The position numbers and the translations under genes were made by a program. Of a DNA stretch of 64,000 bases, positions 17,389 through 27,568 are shown piece after piece (position 1 is the stretch's first letter; each line of letters begins with the position of its first letter). Under the pieces are notes generated by a model, which saw nothing but the letters and a program-made list of their open reading frames with translations, did not search any database and had not been told where the DNA came from. The DNA is from Mucilaginibacter sp. JRF (GTDB taxonomy: Bacteria > Bacteroidota > Bacteroidia > Sphingobacteriales > Sphingobacteriaceae). The stretch covers positions 186,001 to 250,000 of the forward strand of contig NZ_JADFBY010000006.1 of NCBI RefSeq assembly GCF_015223065.1, given 5' to 3'.

Positions 17389-17417
17389 CGGTAGTGTTTT
17401 TATGTTGAAATAAAGAG

Positions 17418-18989
17418 CTATTGCCTTACCCGGCCGGCGTTCACACTTGGATCGAGCGAGGTATTGCTTTGTATCTCGTTTTGCGGATAAGGGTACAGCG
17501 CGTAGTTAACCGCATCCGAATAGGTAGACGCGTTTTTAAGCGTTGGCACTACTTTTTCCTTGAATTTAACCAGCGGATTGCTGCCATTACTGGCTGCTCT
17601 TCCCCACCTGATCAGGTCATCACGGCGACGCCCTTCCATAAAGAACTCCTTGTTACGCTCCTCAAAAATGGCATCACGCAATTCTGTTTTCGAGGCGAAG
17701 TTACCTACCGAATAGCTGGCCAATCCGCTTCTGTTACGTACCTGGTTTATCAGGTCAATACTTTCCTGGTTAGGGCCGTTAACCTCGTTCAGGGCTTCGG
17801 CACGCATCATCAATACATCCGCGTAGCGCAAAATGGTTACGTTATTAAAACCCGAGTAATTATAGTTACCTGTGTGCGGATATTTTAAATTGTAAACAAA
17901 GGTAGCCAATAAGGTATCAGCATCGGCAGATTCAGCTTCGCCACCATATTGTTTTGGGATGGCCATGATCTGCCCGTAAATGGTAGTGAATTTACCTGTC
18001 AGCAAATCGCGGCGTGCATCAGCCGGACTAAATATAGAGTAGAACTGGATATTTAAAGGGAAGTTACCCCAGCCACGGTTATAATCCCATGGGGTAGAGT
18101 TTTGACCGAAACTGTTGGAGTTGATGGCATAAGCACCCGGCTCGCTCGATGATTTCAACACAAATATGAACTCATTATCCGAACGGTTATCGCGCGAAAA
18201 CAATGATACAATGCCGCCTTCGCCTTGTGTACGCAGGTCGTAACCTTTGTTCATAACCTCGGCCAGTTTATCTGCGGCCTTTTGCCATTCCAGCCTGCGT
18301 AAATACAAACGACCAAGCAATGCCTTTGCCGCGCCCGATGTCGCGCGTGCTACTTCGGTTGCTGAATAGGATGCAGGCAGGTTATCTTCGGCATATTCCA
18401 GATCGGCAATCATGCCTTGCTCAATAGTAGCCTGCGCGGTAAGGGGCGGGTTTTCGTCAGCATCCGTAAACTCCGATGATGGTTTGTTCAGCAGCGGCAC
18501 ATCTCCCCATAATGAGGTAGCATCATAATATGCCAGCGCACGCAAAAACTTCACTTCGCCTAAATGTTGTCTTTTCAAGGCTTCGGTTGAGCCGTTGCCA
18601 ACGTAATCGATATTGTTGATGATAGCCTCCGATTCATTGGCTCTTGATATCAGGCGGTATATACTCGTCCAAACATCGTTAATGGTGGCGTTGCTGGCAT
18701 CATAAGTAAGCTGATCCAGCTGTACGCCCTGGCGGGCGGTAAGGGTAGTGGTAACCACATCGCCGGGGTACTCGTTAAGCCAGTACAGGTAACCGGCATA
18801 ATATCCATAGCCTCCATTATCTTTTAACCCGGCATAGGTGCCACGCACGGCCTGCTCGCCATTGTTGGGGTTGGTAAGCGTATTGGCATCAAATACCGAA
18901 AAGGTTTCTTCTTCTAAACCGCTGGTACAGGCCAGCACCGCTACACTGATAGCACCGGCCAGTACAAGTATGTTTTTATGTAGTTTCAT
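17418..18989 (-). CDS. SusD/RagB-family nutrient-binding outer-membrane lipoprotein
   Basis: SusD-like proteins sit as lids on SusC porins and capture glycans at the cell surface. A start at 18989 gives a 523-residue protein with a lipoprotein signal whose lipobox ends VAVLAC; an ATG five codons upstream is in frame but adds nothing. The N-terminal TPR-like part and the C-terminal RagB region are present, with LRYADVLMMRAEALN, LINQVRNRSGL and FFMEGRRRDDLIRWGR near the end, all family signatures. The length is typical. The gene lies 22 bases after susC and ends in a palindromic terminator. The bound glycan cannot be named from sequence; neighbouring GH16 suggests a beta-glycan. Confidence 0.96.
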   Translation of the reverse strand: MKLHKNILVLAGAISVAVLACTSGLEEETFSVFDANTLTNPNNGEQAVRGTYAGLKDNGGYGYYAGYLYWLNEYPGDVVTTTLTARQGVQLDQLTYDASNATINDVWTSIYRLISRANESEAIINNIDYVGNGSTEALKRQHLGEVKFLRALAYYDATSLWGDVPLLNKPSSEFTDADENPPLTAQATIEQGMIADLEYAEDNLPASYSATEVARATSGAAKALLGRLYLRRLEWQKAADKLAEVMNKGYDLRTQGEGGIVSLFSRDNRSDNEFIFVLKSSSEPGAYAINSNSFGQNSTPWDYNRGWGNFPLNIQFYSIFSPADARRDLLTGKFTTIYGQIMAIPKQYGGEAESADADTLLATFVYNLKYPHTGNYNYSGFNNVTILRYADVLMMRAEALNEVNGPNQESIDLINQVRNRSGLASYSVGNFASKTELRDAIFEERNKEFFMEGRRRDDLIRWGRAASNGSNPLVKFKEKVVPTLKNASTYSDAVNYALYPYPQNEIQSNTSLDPSVNAGRVRQ

Positions 18990-19011
18990 TGTATTGAGTA
19001 TCAATATAGTG

Positions 19012-22000
19012 TTAAAAAGTGATCTTTGCTCCTAAAAGGTACATTTTGCTTAGCGGGTAGGCGTTAAAGTCCATGCCGCGGGCTACGTTACGGTTTTGCT
19101 GCGAATTGTCAACCAGGTTGCCAATCTCCGGGTCGAGGCCTGAATAGCCGCTCCAGGTAAACAGATTCTGGGCATTCACATAAAAGTGCAATGTTGACAT
19201 GCCAAACCTTTTGCTTATACGCTCGGGCACAGTGTAACCCAGCGTAACGTTCTTTATGCGCAGATAGTCAGAGCTTTCAACAAACCTTGAATTTACCCAG
19301 CCACCATGCGCGTTACCGTAAAAGCCTTTTGCAGGTATAGTGCCCGAAGTATTGGTTGGCGACCAGGTGTTGGTAGCTATCTCGGCCAGTCCGTTACCGT
19401 TAGATATTGGGTTAAGCAAATCGGCTTTTTGTACGTTAACCAGTTTGCCGCCTGTTTGGCCCTGCAATACTATATCCAACTCAAAGCCTTTGTATACAAT
19501 GTTGTTGGTAAAGCCTATGATGGCTTTTGGTACACCGGTGCCTAATATGGTACGGTCTTCAGCGTTAACAATGCCATCGCCATTCAAGTCCTTAAATTTA
19601 GGATCGCCGGCTTCGGCATTAGGGTGGGTGCTGGTCAGTACCGGATCGTTCTCCTGAATAATGCCATCATAAACGTATCCATATATTGAACCCACAGGCT
19701 CACCTACACGGATAATGAACGGCGACTCGAAATTAGCGGCCCCATCAGGTTTGAACGAGCCGACATAAATATCAGAGTTGTTGCTGCCTAATGAGGTTAC
19801 CTTATTTTTATTGTATGAGTAGGAGAAGGTGGTATTCCATCTAAAGCCCTTGCCACGCAGGTTGGTGGTTTGTAAAAATGCCTCAAAGCCTTTATTAGTA
19901 ACCTCGCCCGAGTTTCCAAAACGGCTTTGGAAACCCGTTGATGGCGCTATGCTGCGATCAAGCAACAAGTCAGACGTTGTTTTTGAATAATAATCGAGTT
20001 CTAATAATATACGGTTGTTAAAAAAGCCGAGGTTCATACCAACATCAATAGCCTTGGTTTCTTCCCATTTCAAATCAGGGTTTGAAAGGCGGTTGATAGC
20101 TATACCGCTTATGGTTGATACCCCATCAAAAGTATACTTGGTTGAATTATCGCTTGAGAATGTGGCCAGCGATATGCCAGTAGGTATACGGTCGTTACCG
20201 GTTATACCATAGCTGGCGCGTAATTTACCGGTACTTAAAAAGTTTTTGCCTTTCAAAAATTCTTCCTCAGTAAAGTTCCAGGCCACGGCCGCCGATGGGA
20301 AGTAACCCAGCTTGCTGTTCGAGCCAAATACCGATGAACCATCAATACGGTAGGTACCGGAAAATATGTATTTGTTCTGATAATCGTAATCAATACGGCC
20401 AAACCAGCTACGGCGTTTTATTTTGGTTTTTGATGAGTAGCCGGTAAATTGTTGCGCCGTACCAATGTTATCATAACCCAGCTCATCGCTGCTAAAGTTG
20501 GTAGCGTTAATGCCCGATTCCTTGTAGGTATAATCCTGAGCGTTGTAACCTGCCAGTAAGTTAAAGTTATGCTCATCCTTTTTAAAGGCATACTTAGCTG
20601 TTGGGTTGATGATGAGGTCGCGCTCATCAATATTGGTGATGGAGCCGCGGCCATTGGTTGCTGCCGATGTAGTTACTGTTGATGGCGAGAAGTAAAGTAT
20701 CTCGGTACGATTCATGTCGGCACCCAGATCGGTTTGTAAGGTAAGCCCTTTTATAGGTTCGTACTTTAACGAGTAATAGGCTTGTGTACGATAGGTTGAA
20801 TTTTCACGATCCTCGGCCGCTAAAAAGTGCAGCGGGTTTTGCGCGTCGCGCTGTGCCGACAGGCCGCTATCAAATGTAGATGCCGGGTTGGCTTTGATAA
20901 CCTGTTTCAAAAAGCCGTTAATGGTTGATGGTGCCAGCGGCAGATCATTTTGTGTACCATAGTTGCCAAACACCCTGGCCGACATGGTGAACTTATCATT
21001 AACCGCGTGGTTAACGTTTACACGGCCACCAATACGTTTATAGCCCGATTTAATGATGATACCATCCTGTTTCATAAAATCAAAGCTGGTAAATACGTTG
21101 GTTTTAGGGCCGCCGCCTTCAAAGCTCAGGTTATGGTTTTGCACATAGCCGGTACGGAAAAGCTGATCCTGCCAGTCGGTACCCAATATGCCTTGCTGTA
21201 ACGAGTCGAGCCTTGTTGCGGTATAGGGTGGGGTATTACCCTGTTGGGTGGCTATATCATTAATGCGCAGCGCGTTTTGGTAGCCGTTCATCAAATCGAA
21301 ACGGTTAATAACGGTTTGCATACCGCCATAGCTATGTACGCTCAGGTTGCTTTTGTGCTTGTTGCCGCTTTTGGTGGTTACCAATACCACACCGTTAGCA
21401 CCACGGGCACCGTATATGGCTGTTGAGGCGGCATCCTTTAATATACTTATTGAGGCTACGTCATCAGGATTCAGGGTAAAACCAACCTGATCGCTCACCG
21501 GGAAACCGTCAATTACATACAAAGGCTCGCTGTTGGCGTTCAATGAGTTGGTACCACGCACCCTGATTGATAGCGACGCGCCCGGCGTACCGTTGTTTTG
21601 CGTTACCTGCACACCTGCCGCCCTGCCTTGCAGCATGTTGGCCATTGATAGCGATGCCTTGTTCAGATCCTCAGCATTCAACGTTACTGCCGAACCGGTA
21701 AAAGTGCTCTTGTTTTTTGAGCCGTAACCAATTACCAGTACTTCACTAAGCTGCTTGTTGGTTTGCAATAGTTTTACATCAACAACCTTTTGGCTGCTTA
21801 CCACAACCTCCTGCGTTTCAAAACCCAGCATCGAGTATACCAGCGTTGCGCCCGGTTCAACACTAATTTTGTAAGCACCATCGGCATTGGTGGTGGTGCC
21901 GGTTTTGGTGCCTTTAACCGATACGTTAACGCCGGCCATGGTAACGCCGCTTTCGTCAGTAACGGTACCTGTTATTTCAACGGGTTTAAACGTGGCGCCT

Positions 22001-22140
22001 TTGTTAAGGGCATTGGGTGCTGCCCATACCGCGCCGGTACCCAATGTTTGTGCGGCCAGGCATATACTAACGCATAGTGCCAGGCTATTAACGCGCCTTA
22101 ACTGGGGCCGAAGCTTGCATTTGGTAAAGATTTTAATCAT
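19012..22140 (-). CDS. SusC/RagA-family TonB-dependent transporter
   Basis: This 1042-residue outer-membrane transporter begins with a long signal peptide (about 1-40, ending AVWA). A carboxypeptidase-regulatory-like domain follows (about 52-130, ITGTVTDESGVTMAGVNV), then a TonB-box region LSEVLVIGYGS. The plug (about 140-260) contains MLQGRAAGVQV and DAASTAIYGARGANG, and a 22-strand barrel ends in aromatic LLGAKITF. It imports oligosaccharides with its SusD partner, using energy from TonB. There is no extra STN domain, so it is not the kind that signals through FecR. It is the first gene of the susCD unit; the GH16 gene 54 bases upstream on the same strand may be co-transcribed with it. Confidence 0.97.
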   Translation of the reverse strand: MIKIFTKCKLRPQLRRVNSLALCVSICLAAQTLGTGAVWAAPNALNKGATFKPVEITGTVTDESGVTMAGVNVSVKGTKTGTTTNADGAYKISVEPGATLVYSMLGFETQEVVVSSQKVVDVKLLQTNKQLSEVLVIGYGSKNKSTFTGSAVTLNAEDLNKASLSMANMLQGRAAGVQVTQNNGTPGASLSIRVRGTNSLNANSEPLYVIDGFPVSDQVGFTLNPDDVASISILKDAASTAIYGARGANGVVLVTTKSGNKHKSNLSVHSYGGMQTVINRFDLMNGYQNALRINDIATQQGNTPPYTATRLDSLQQGILGTDWQDQLFRTGYVQNHNLSFEGGGPKTNVFTSFDFMKQDGIIIKSGYKRIGGRVNVNHAVNDKFTMSARVFGNYGTQNDLPLAPSTINGFLKQVIKANPASTFDSGLSAQRDAQNPLHFLAAEDRENSTYRTQAYYSLKYEPIKGLTLQTDLGADMNRTEILYFSPSTVTTSAATNGRGSITNIDERDLIINPTAKYAFKKDEHNFNLLAGYNAQDYTYKESGINATNFSSDELGYDNIGTAQQFTGYSSKTKIKRRSWFGRIDYDYQNKYIFSGTYRIDGSSVFGSNSKLGYFPSAAVAWNFTEEEFLKGKNFLSTGKLRASYGITGNDRIPTGISLATFSSDNSTKYTFDGVSTISGIAINRLSNPDLKWEETKAIDVGMNLGFFNNRILLELDYYSKTTSDLLLDRSIAPSTGFQSRFGNSGEVTNKGFEAFLQTTNLRGKGFRWNTTFSYSYNKNKVTSLGSNNSDIYVGSFKPDGAANFESPFIIRVGEPVGSIYGYVYDGIIQENDPVLTSTHPNAEAGDPKFKDLNGDGIVNAEDRTILGTGVPKAIIGFTNNIVYKGFELDIVLQGQTGGKLVNVQKADLLNPISNGNGLAEIATNTWSPTNTSGTIPAKGFYGNAHGGWVNSRFVESSDYLRIKNVTLGYTVPERISKRFGMSTLHFYVNAQNLFTWSGYSGLDPEIGNLVDNSQQNRNVARGMDFNAYPLSKMYLLGAKITF

Positions 22141-22194
22141 GTTATAAATTTTAGGTGATTAATGTTTTATTTGGGGTACTTATACTGTAATTAC

Positions 22195-23001
22195 TTATTT
22201 AGTTAATACATCGCCGGGTTCTTTAAACTCCGTGATCTTGATCCAGTCAACATACATGTAGTCAACCTCAAAATCGGGTCGCCCTATCCAGTAGGGAAAC
22301 CATATACCTATCCATAATTTTGATGGCCTGTCGGGTACGTGCTCGTACGAGGTGGTCATCAGCTTATTATCGTAATACCACTCAACCCGGGCTTTTTCGG
22401 TAGGGCTGCCCGTATGCCACTCAAAGCGATACAGGTGATACTGCCCGTCGGCCTGATTGCCAAAGGGCATATCGGTGGTTTTGTGCATATCATCACCCAC
22501 ACCACGCCAACTGGTCATCAAACCCCATTTAATATCCGATTTTTCCGGCGAATTCGGGCTTTGGTTTCTGCCCGGAAATTCAAAATCTATCTCGTGGTTA
22601 CAGGTATCGCTTTTATAATAGTATGTCCAGAATGCTGAAAGGGCTCCAACCTGTGGGCATATCTTCGCCCTGATCTCGTAACTGCCCGATGCAAAACTTT
22701 TTTTGCTGTAGATAGCGCCGCCAACTTTTGTTTTTTGGCCGTGCCCCCAAATGTTACCCTGGTAAAAATTGCCGTGCGCACGTATCACCAGGTTTCCGTC
22801 TTTCACGTACACGTTTTCGGGTATTACGCCCCCGTGTGTGCCCTTAGCCAGATTTTCGCCCCATTTGTTGTTTTCTTTTTTCCATAGGGCATTGTTTAGT
22901 TTAGTGCCGTTAAAATCGTCAAAAAGAGCCTGGGCAGCGCAATGCTGCCACAGACTTGTCAAATAAACCGAGAAAATCGTGATGTATATAATTTTTTTCA
23001 T
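22195..23001 (-). CDS. Secreted GH16 endo-glycanase
   Basis: A start at 23001 gives a 268-residue protein with a signal peptide (1-24, ending CAAQ); the longer frame back to 23076 has no signal-like features. The catalytic motif NHEIDFEF holds the nucleophile and acid/base glutamates, and GSYEIRAKI precedes it as in GH16. A WIGIWFPYWIG segment and VDYMYVDWIKI near the C-terminus complete the jelly roll. GH16 enzymes cut beta-linked glucans or galactans internally and often supply oligosaccharides to SusCD. It lies upstream of susC on the same strand and is divergent from the HTCS gene, so it is probably the HTCS-controlled head of the PUL. The substrate is not resolved. Confidence 0.9.
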   Translation of the reverse strand: MKKIIYITIFSVYLTSLWQHCAAQALFDDFNGTKLNNALWKKENNKWGENLAKGTHGGVIPENVYVKDGNLVIRAHGNFYQGNIWGHGQKTKVGGAIYSKKSFASGSYEIRAKICPQVGALSAFWTYYYKSDTCNHEIDFEFPGRNQSPNSPEKSDIKWGLMTSWRGVGDDMHKTTDMPFGNQADGQYHLYRFEWHTGSPTEKARVEWYYDNKLMTTSYEHVPDRPSKLWIGIWFPYWIGRPDFEVDYMYVDWIKITEFKEPGDVLTK

Positions 23002-23193
23002 CAAAAGGTGAAATAAATAGGGGTATTTGGTTGTACAATGCAATATTATTGCTGATCGCTGAGCTTTTTTTTCCAATAGTCCTCAATAATTGCAATCCTG
23101 TTCATTTTTTGCACTGCAAGTAAAATATGCTGCCTTTGTATTCTAATTATTGATAATTTAACGTTTCAATAAATCCTGTTTTTAGCCAATAAA

Positions 23194-26100
23194 ATGAATG
23201 TTCGCCCTGTAATAATGCTTTTTTTATGCTGTATGGCCACTTTTTGGGCATCGGCACAACCGCAGAATTTAAAATTTGTGCAGCTGGGCACAAACAACGG
23301 TCTATCGCGCAGCGAAGTGTTATGTATCTATCAGGACAGGCAGGGATTTATGTGGTTCGGTACCCGCGATGGGCTGAACCGGTACGATGGTTATAAATTT
23401 AACGTATTCAAAAAAAGCCTCAAGGTTAAAAATACCCTCAGCTCTAATGAGATAAAATCGTTGTTGCAGGATAAAAATGGCAACCTGCTGGTAGCCACAT
23501 CTGATGGTGGGTTGAATGTACTCGATCTTAAAACAGAAAAATTTTACCCGGCAACCAATACACTGCCCGGCGCGAGTTCGCTCAGCAATTTTGTACAATA
23601 TCTTTACAAGAGTACCGAGAATGAGATATGGATAGGTAGCAGCGACAGAGGCGTTTTTAGTTATGATCTCTCCAAAAAATCATTAAAAAACTTCAGGCTA
23701 CAGCAGGGCAAGCAAAGTGTAACAGCAATTATTAAAGATGCCAATGGTGATGTATGGGCGGGAACTAATGGTAACGGTATTTTTGTAGTATCAAAAAACG
23801 GGTCGCTTATAAAACACTTTAGCCTGAAGGGGGGCGACGCGCATGGTTTGGCTGATGACCATATCCGGTTCATATTTAACGATCATAAAAACAATATATG
23901 GGTAGGCACCTACGGCGGTGGCCTGCATTTATACGATAGCCATACCGATGGTTTTAAGCAGATAGCCTTTGAGAACCCTGCCGAAGCCGGAACGCACAAG
24001 TTTTTGCTATGTATGGAGGAGGATGCCGCCGGTAACCTTTGGATAGGTACCGAAAATGGTGGATTAAGCATATATAACCCGGTAACCAAGCAATCAGTAA
24101 CCTATCAGCATGTAGATAATGATGCGGGTAGCATTTCAAGCAATACCATTAATAGTATTAAGCGCGATATAAAAGGCAATATGTGGATAGGTACGGCCAA
24201 TGCCGGTATATCAATGGTGAATATTGATGAGGGCGGCTTTGTACACTACAAATATCAGCACAGCACCAATAGCCTGAGTAATAATATTGTTAACGCCATT
24301 TTTAATGATAAGCAAGGGCGTATATGGATAGGTACAGACGGTGGAGGGCTTAATATGTTTAACCCGGTTACCGGTCATTTTAACTACTATGCCCATAAGG
24401 CAGGCAATTCGGCAAGTATTGGCGGCAACTATGTTTTAAGTATTAGTGAGGATGGTGACCGCAATATATGGGCGGGTACCTGGGGCGATGGTGTTACGGT
24501 GTTTAACCCGGCTACTAACAGCTATAAGCATTTTAAAAATATACCGGGCAATAACACCAGCCTGAGCAGCAATTACGCCTTTGTTGTTTTTAACGATAGC
24601 AAGAACCGTATGTGGATAGGCACCTACGGCGGCGGATTGAACTTATATAACCAGGCAACCGGAACCTTTACTCGTTTTGTGAACGGCGCTCCGCAAAGCA
24701 TCAGCACTAATTATATACTCACCATACACGAGGACAGGCAGGGCAATATTTGGCTGGGTACCGATGGCGGCGGCTTGAATAAATATAATGAGGACGGCAC
24801 CTTCGCGGCCTATTTGCCCACCAAAACCATGAGTAAAGGCAGCGACAGGTTAAGCAATAATACCGTAACCTCCATTTGGGATGATGATAAAGGTCGGTTA
24901 TGGCTGGGTACCAATTTCGGGCTGAATTGCTTTGACCCCAAGAGGCTTGTGAACAAGGTATACTATGCCGAAAACGGCCTTGCTAACGATGCCATTGGCG
25001 CTGTATTGGGCGACAGGCAGGGCAACATCTGGATAAGTACTAACAAGGGCCTCAGTAAATTCGACCCGGTGAAAAAGGTGTTCTATAACTTTTCGACCGC
25101 GGATGGTTTGCAGGCCGATGAATTTAAATACGCCAAGTGTATCGATCAGGCAGGGCGCATGTACTTTGGCGGACGTAATGGTTTCAACGTTTTCAGGCCC
25201 GATAAGATACGGGGCGTAAACTTTGATCCGCCGGTAATATTTACCAACTTTCAGTTATTTAACAGCGATGTTAAGATAGGTGACGATGATTCGCCCCTGA
25301 AAACCAATATTTCGCTTGCGGATAAAATAGTGCTATCGTACAAGCAATCCACTTTCTCATTCGAGTTCGCGTCACTAAACTATACCGCTGCCGAAAAAAA
25401 GCAGTACATGTATAAGCTGGATGGTTATGATAATCAATGGCATAACCTGGGCATGCGCAACAGCCTCACCTATACTAACCTCGACCCGGGTAGCTATACG
25501 CTGATGGTAAAGGGCTTGAATAATAACAGGCAATGGTCGGCCAAGGTGAGTAGCATTAATATTGTGATAACCCCGCCGTTTTGGAAAACATGGTGGTTTT
25601 ATTTGCTCATAGTGGCAGCTATAATTGGCCTGGTAACCGCGTTGTTTTATCTGCGGTTATCAAACATACGTAACCGCAACAAGCAGTTGGAGAAAGAGGT
25701 AAGCCTGCGCACGCATCAACTATCTGAAACCAACAGCCATTTACTTGAAAGTTACGAGGAGATCAGGCTGCAAAACGAGAGCCTGGAGGAGGTGAATAAG
25801 GAGATAGTGAGGAAAACGGATAAGATACTTAACCAGCAGGAGCAGATAGTTATTCAAAACCAGCAATTGGAAAGTACGGTAAGCGAGCTGGAGAGCAGCA
25901 ATAAAACCAAGGACATGTTCTTCTCCATACTGGCACATGATCTTAAGAACCCCATCGCGGCGCTTACCGGCTTGGCCGATCTGCTTAAAACAAGGTTGAG
26001 CCATTTGAGTACTAACGAGATCGTATCTTTTGTGCACGATATCAGCCGGTCATCAAACTCGATAAATAACCTGGTGATCAACCTGCTTGATTGGGCACGT

Positions 26101-27471
26101 GCGCAAACCAGTAACCTACATAGTCAGCCCGCGCATATTAACGTGCACGAGCTGGTGATGAAAAATGTTTACCTCGCCCAAATACAACTCACCAACAAGA
26201 ATATAGCCTGCCGTGTAAATATTGATACCGACCATAACATTTTTGCTGATTACCAGATGCTGAACACGGTTATCCGTAATATTTTGAGCAACAGCATCAA
26301 GTTTACACCGGTTAGCGGCAGCATCAACATAACATCGGCAAGTATTGATGATGAGGTGGCCATAACCGTTGCCGATTCGGGCATAGGCATGTCTGCCGGG
26401 CAGATAGCCTTGCTGAACGACCTGCAACCACAGGTAACGCTGGGCACTGCCGGCGAAACGGGTACAGGCCTGGGCTTGCAAATATGCCGCGATCTTGTAA
26501 AGGCCAACAATGGGCGCATGGAGATTTCCAGCGTGCCGGGCAAGGGGTCGGCAATCACGGTGGTGCTGGCAAGGTCAACCACGGCTACCGTAGCGCTGCC
26601 TGTTAATGATGCTAACGCGATAGATGATAACTCTATCATTCCGGATGATAGCGCGCATTTGTTACCCGATGCCAAAAAGCAGATACTGAAAGGTAAACGC
26701 ATATTGATAGTTGATGATAACCAGGATGTACGTAATTATTTGAAAGCCTTACTGGCCGGAATATTTGAAATATTTGAGGCCGACAATGGCGTTAACGGAT
26801 TAAAAATGGCTAAGGATACTCAGCCCGAACTGATCATCAGTGACCTGATTATGCCGGTGATGGATGGCCTGGAGTTTTGTAATGCCATAAAAAGCGATAT
26901 CAGCACCAGCCATTTACCGGTGCTGCTGTTAACCGGCGAGAATAACGAGCACAGCCAGCTATCGGGCTATGAGGCGGGGGCTGATATTTACCTCACCAAA
27001 CCGGTTAACAGGCAAATATTGCTGAGCGTAATATTCAACTTTATTAAAAACCTTGAGCGGGTTAAAAACCGCTTTATGCACACCGACCTGCTGGTGCCCG
27101 ATGATCTGGATTATAACAAGCTGGATAAGGAGTTTCTGGAAAAGATGAGCGGCTACATTGAGCTCAACCTATCAAACGCCGACCTCGATTATAAGATGCT
27201 GAGTGAACATGCCGCCATGAGCCGTACGGTGCTTTACGCCAAGTTTAAATCATTGACAGGTATGGGTGTGCACGATTTTATCAAGAACATCCGATTAAAA
27301 AAGGCGCTGGAGCACTTACAGCAAGGCAAACTAAACATCAGCCAGATAGCTTATGAGGTAGGTTTTGCCACACCATCGTACTTCTCAAAAAGCTTTACCA
27401 AACAATACAAGTTAACGCCGAAAGAGTATGTGGTGTACTTGAAAAATAAGAGTGTTAATACTATCCACTAA
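23194..27471 (+). CDS. Hybrid two-component system regulator (HTCS) of the PUL
   Basis: This 1425-residue one-protein sensor-regulator has a signal peptide (1-22). A double beta-propeller of Reg_prop repeats with recurrent GNxWIGT-type blades runs to about 690, and a Y_Y_Y domain covers about 720-790. One membrane span (about 796-818) and a coiled coil follow. The HisKA domain has His915 in ILAHDLKNP and the HATPase GTGLGLQ. The receiver has phospho-Asp1217 in ISDLIMPVMDG, and an AraC-type DNA-binding domain (about 1320-1425) ends in GFATPSYFSKSF. HTCS proteins bind glycan fragments in the periplasm and switch on the adjacent PUL. It is divergent from the GH16-susC-susD unit and precedes GH20. 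All catalytic residues are present. Confidence 0.97.
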   Translation: MNVRPVIMLFLCCMATFWASAQPQNLKFVQLGTNNGLSRSEVLCIYQDRQGFMWFGTRDGLNRYDGYKFNVFKKSLKVKNTLSSNEIKSLLQDKNGNLLVATSDGGLNVLDLKTEKFYPATNTLPGASSLSNFVQYLYKSTENEIWIGSSDRGVFSYDLSKKSLKNFRLQQGKQSVTAIIKDANGDVWAGTNGNGIFVVSKNGSLIKHFSLKGGDAHGLADDHIRFIFNDHKNNIWVGTYGGGLHLYDSHTDGFKQIAFENPAEAGTHKFLLCMEEDAAGNLWIGTENGGLSIYNPVTKQSVTYQHVDNDAGSISSNTINSIKRDIKGNMWIGTANAGISMVNIDEGGFVHYKYQHSTNSLSNNIVNAIFNDKQGRIWIGTDGGGLNMFNPVTGHFNYYAHKAGNSASIGGNYVLSISEDGDRNIWAGTWGDGVTVFNPATNSYKHFKNIPGNNTSLSSNYAFVVFNDSKNRMWIGTYGGGLNLYNQATGTFTRFVNGAPQSISTNYILTIHEDRQGNIWLGTDGGGLNKYNEDGTFAAYLPTKTMSKGSDRLSNNTVTSIWDDDKGRLWLGTNFGLNCFDPKRLVNKVYYAENGLANDAIGAVLGDRQGNIWISTNKGLSKFDPVKKVFYNFSTADGLQADEFKYAKCIDQAGRMYFGGRNGFNVFRPDKIRGVNFDPPVIFTNFQLFNSDVKIGDDDSPLKTNISLADKIVLSYKQSTFSFEFASLNYTAAEKKQYMYKLDGYDNQWHNLGMRNSLTYTNLDPGSYTLMVKGLNNNRQWSAKVSSINIVITPPFWKTWWFYLLIVAAIIGLVTALFYLRLSNIRNRNKQLEKEVSLRTHQLSETNSHLLESYEEIRLQNESLEEVNKEIVRKTDKILNQQEQIVIQNQQLESTVSELESSNKTKDMFFSILAHDLKNPIAALTGLADLLKTRLSHLSTNEIVSFVHDISRSSNSINNLVINLLDWARAQTSNLHSQPAHINVHELVMKNVYLAQIQLTNKNIACRVNIDTDHNIFADYQMLNTVIRNILSNSIKFTPVSGSINITSASIDDEVAITVADSGIGMSAGQIALLNDLQPQVTLGTAGETGTGLGLQICRDLVKANNGRMEISSVPGKGSAITVVLARSTTATVALPVNDANAIDDNSIIPDDSAHLLPDAKKQILKGKRILIVDDNQDVRNYLKALLAGIFEIFEADNGVNGLKMAKDTQPELIISDLIMPVMDGLEFCNAIKSDISTSHLPVLLLTGENNEHSQLSGYEAGADIYLTKPVNRQILLSVIFNFIKNLERVKNRFMHTDLLVPDDLDYNKLDKEFLEKMSGYIELNLSNADLDYKMLSEHAAMSRTVLYAKFKSLTGMGVHDFIKNIRLKKALEHLQQGKLNISQIAYEVGFATPSYFSKSFTKQYKLTPKEYVVYLKNKSVNTIH

Positions 27472-27568
27472 CAGTGCTAAACAGCTGTTGGCATCTAAAA
27501 CAGGACTGCATTACATTCAATCGGGATTATTGGAAACCCTTAAAGTAGTTGCCATTATAGATTTGTGA

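Noticed and set aside
23400..25100. Repeating GNxWIGT-like units that look like tandem repeat DNA
   Set aside because: They are protein-level Reg_prop propeller blades of the HTCS; the DNA copies differ at most third positions.
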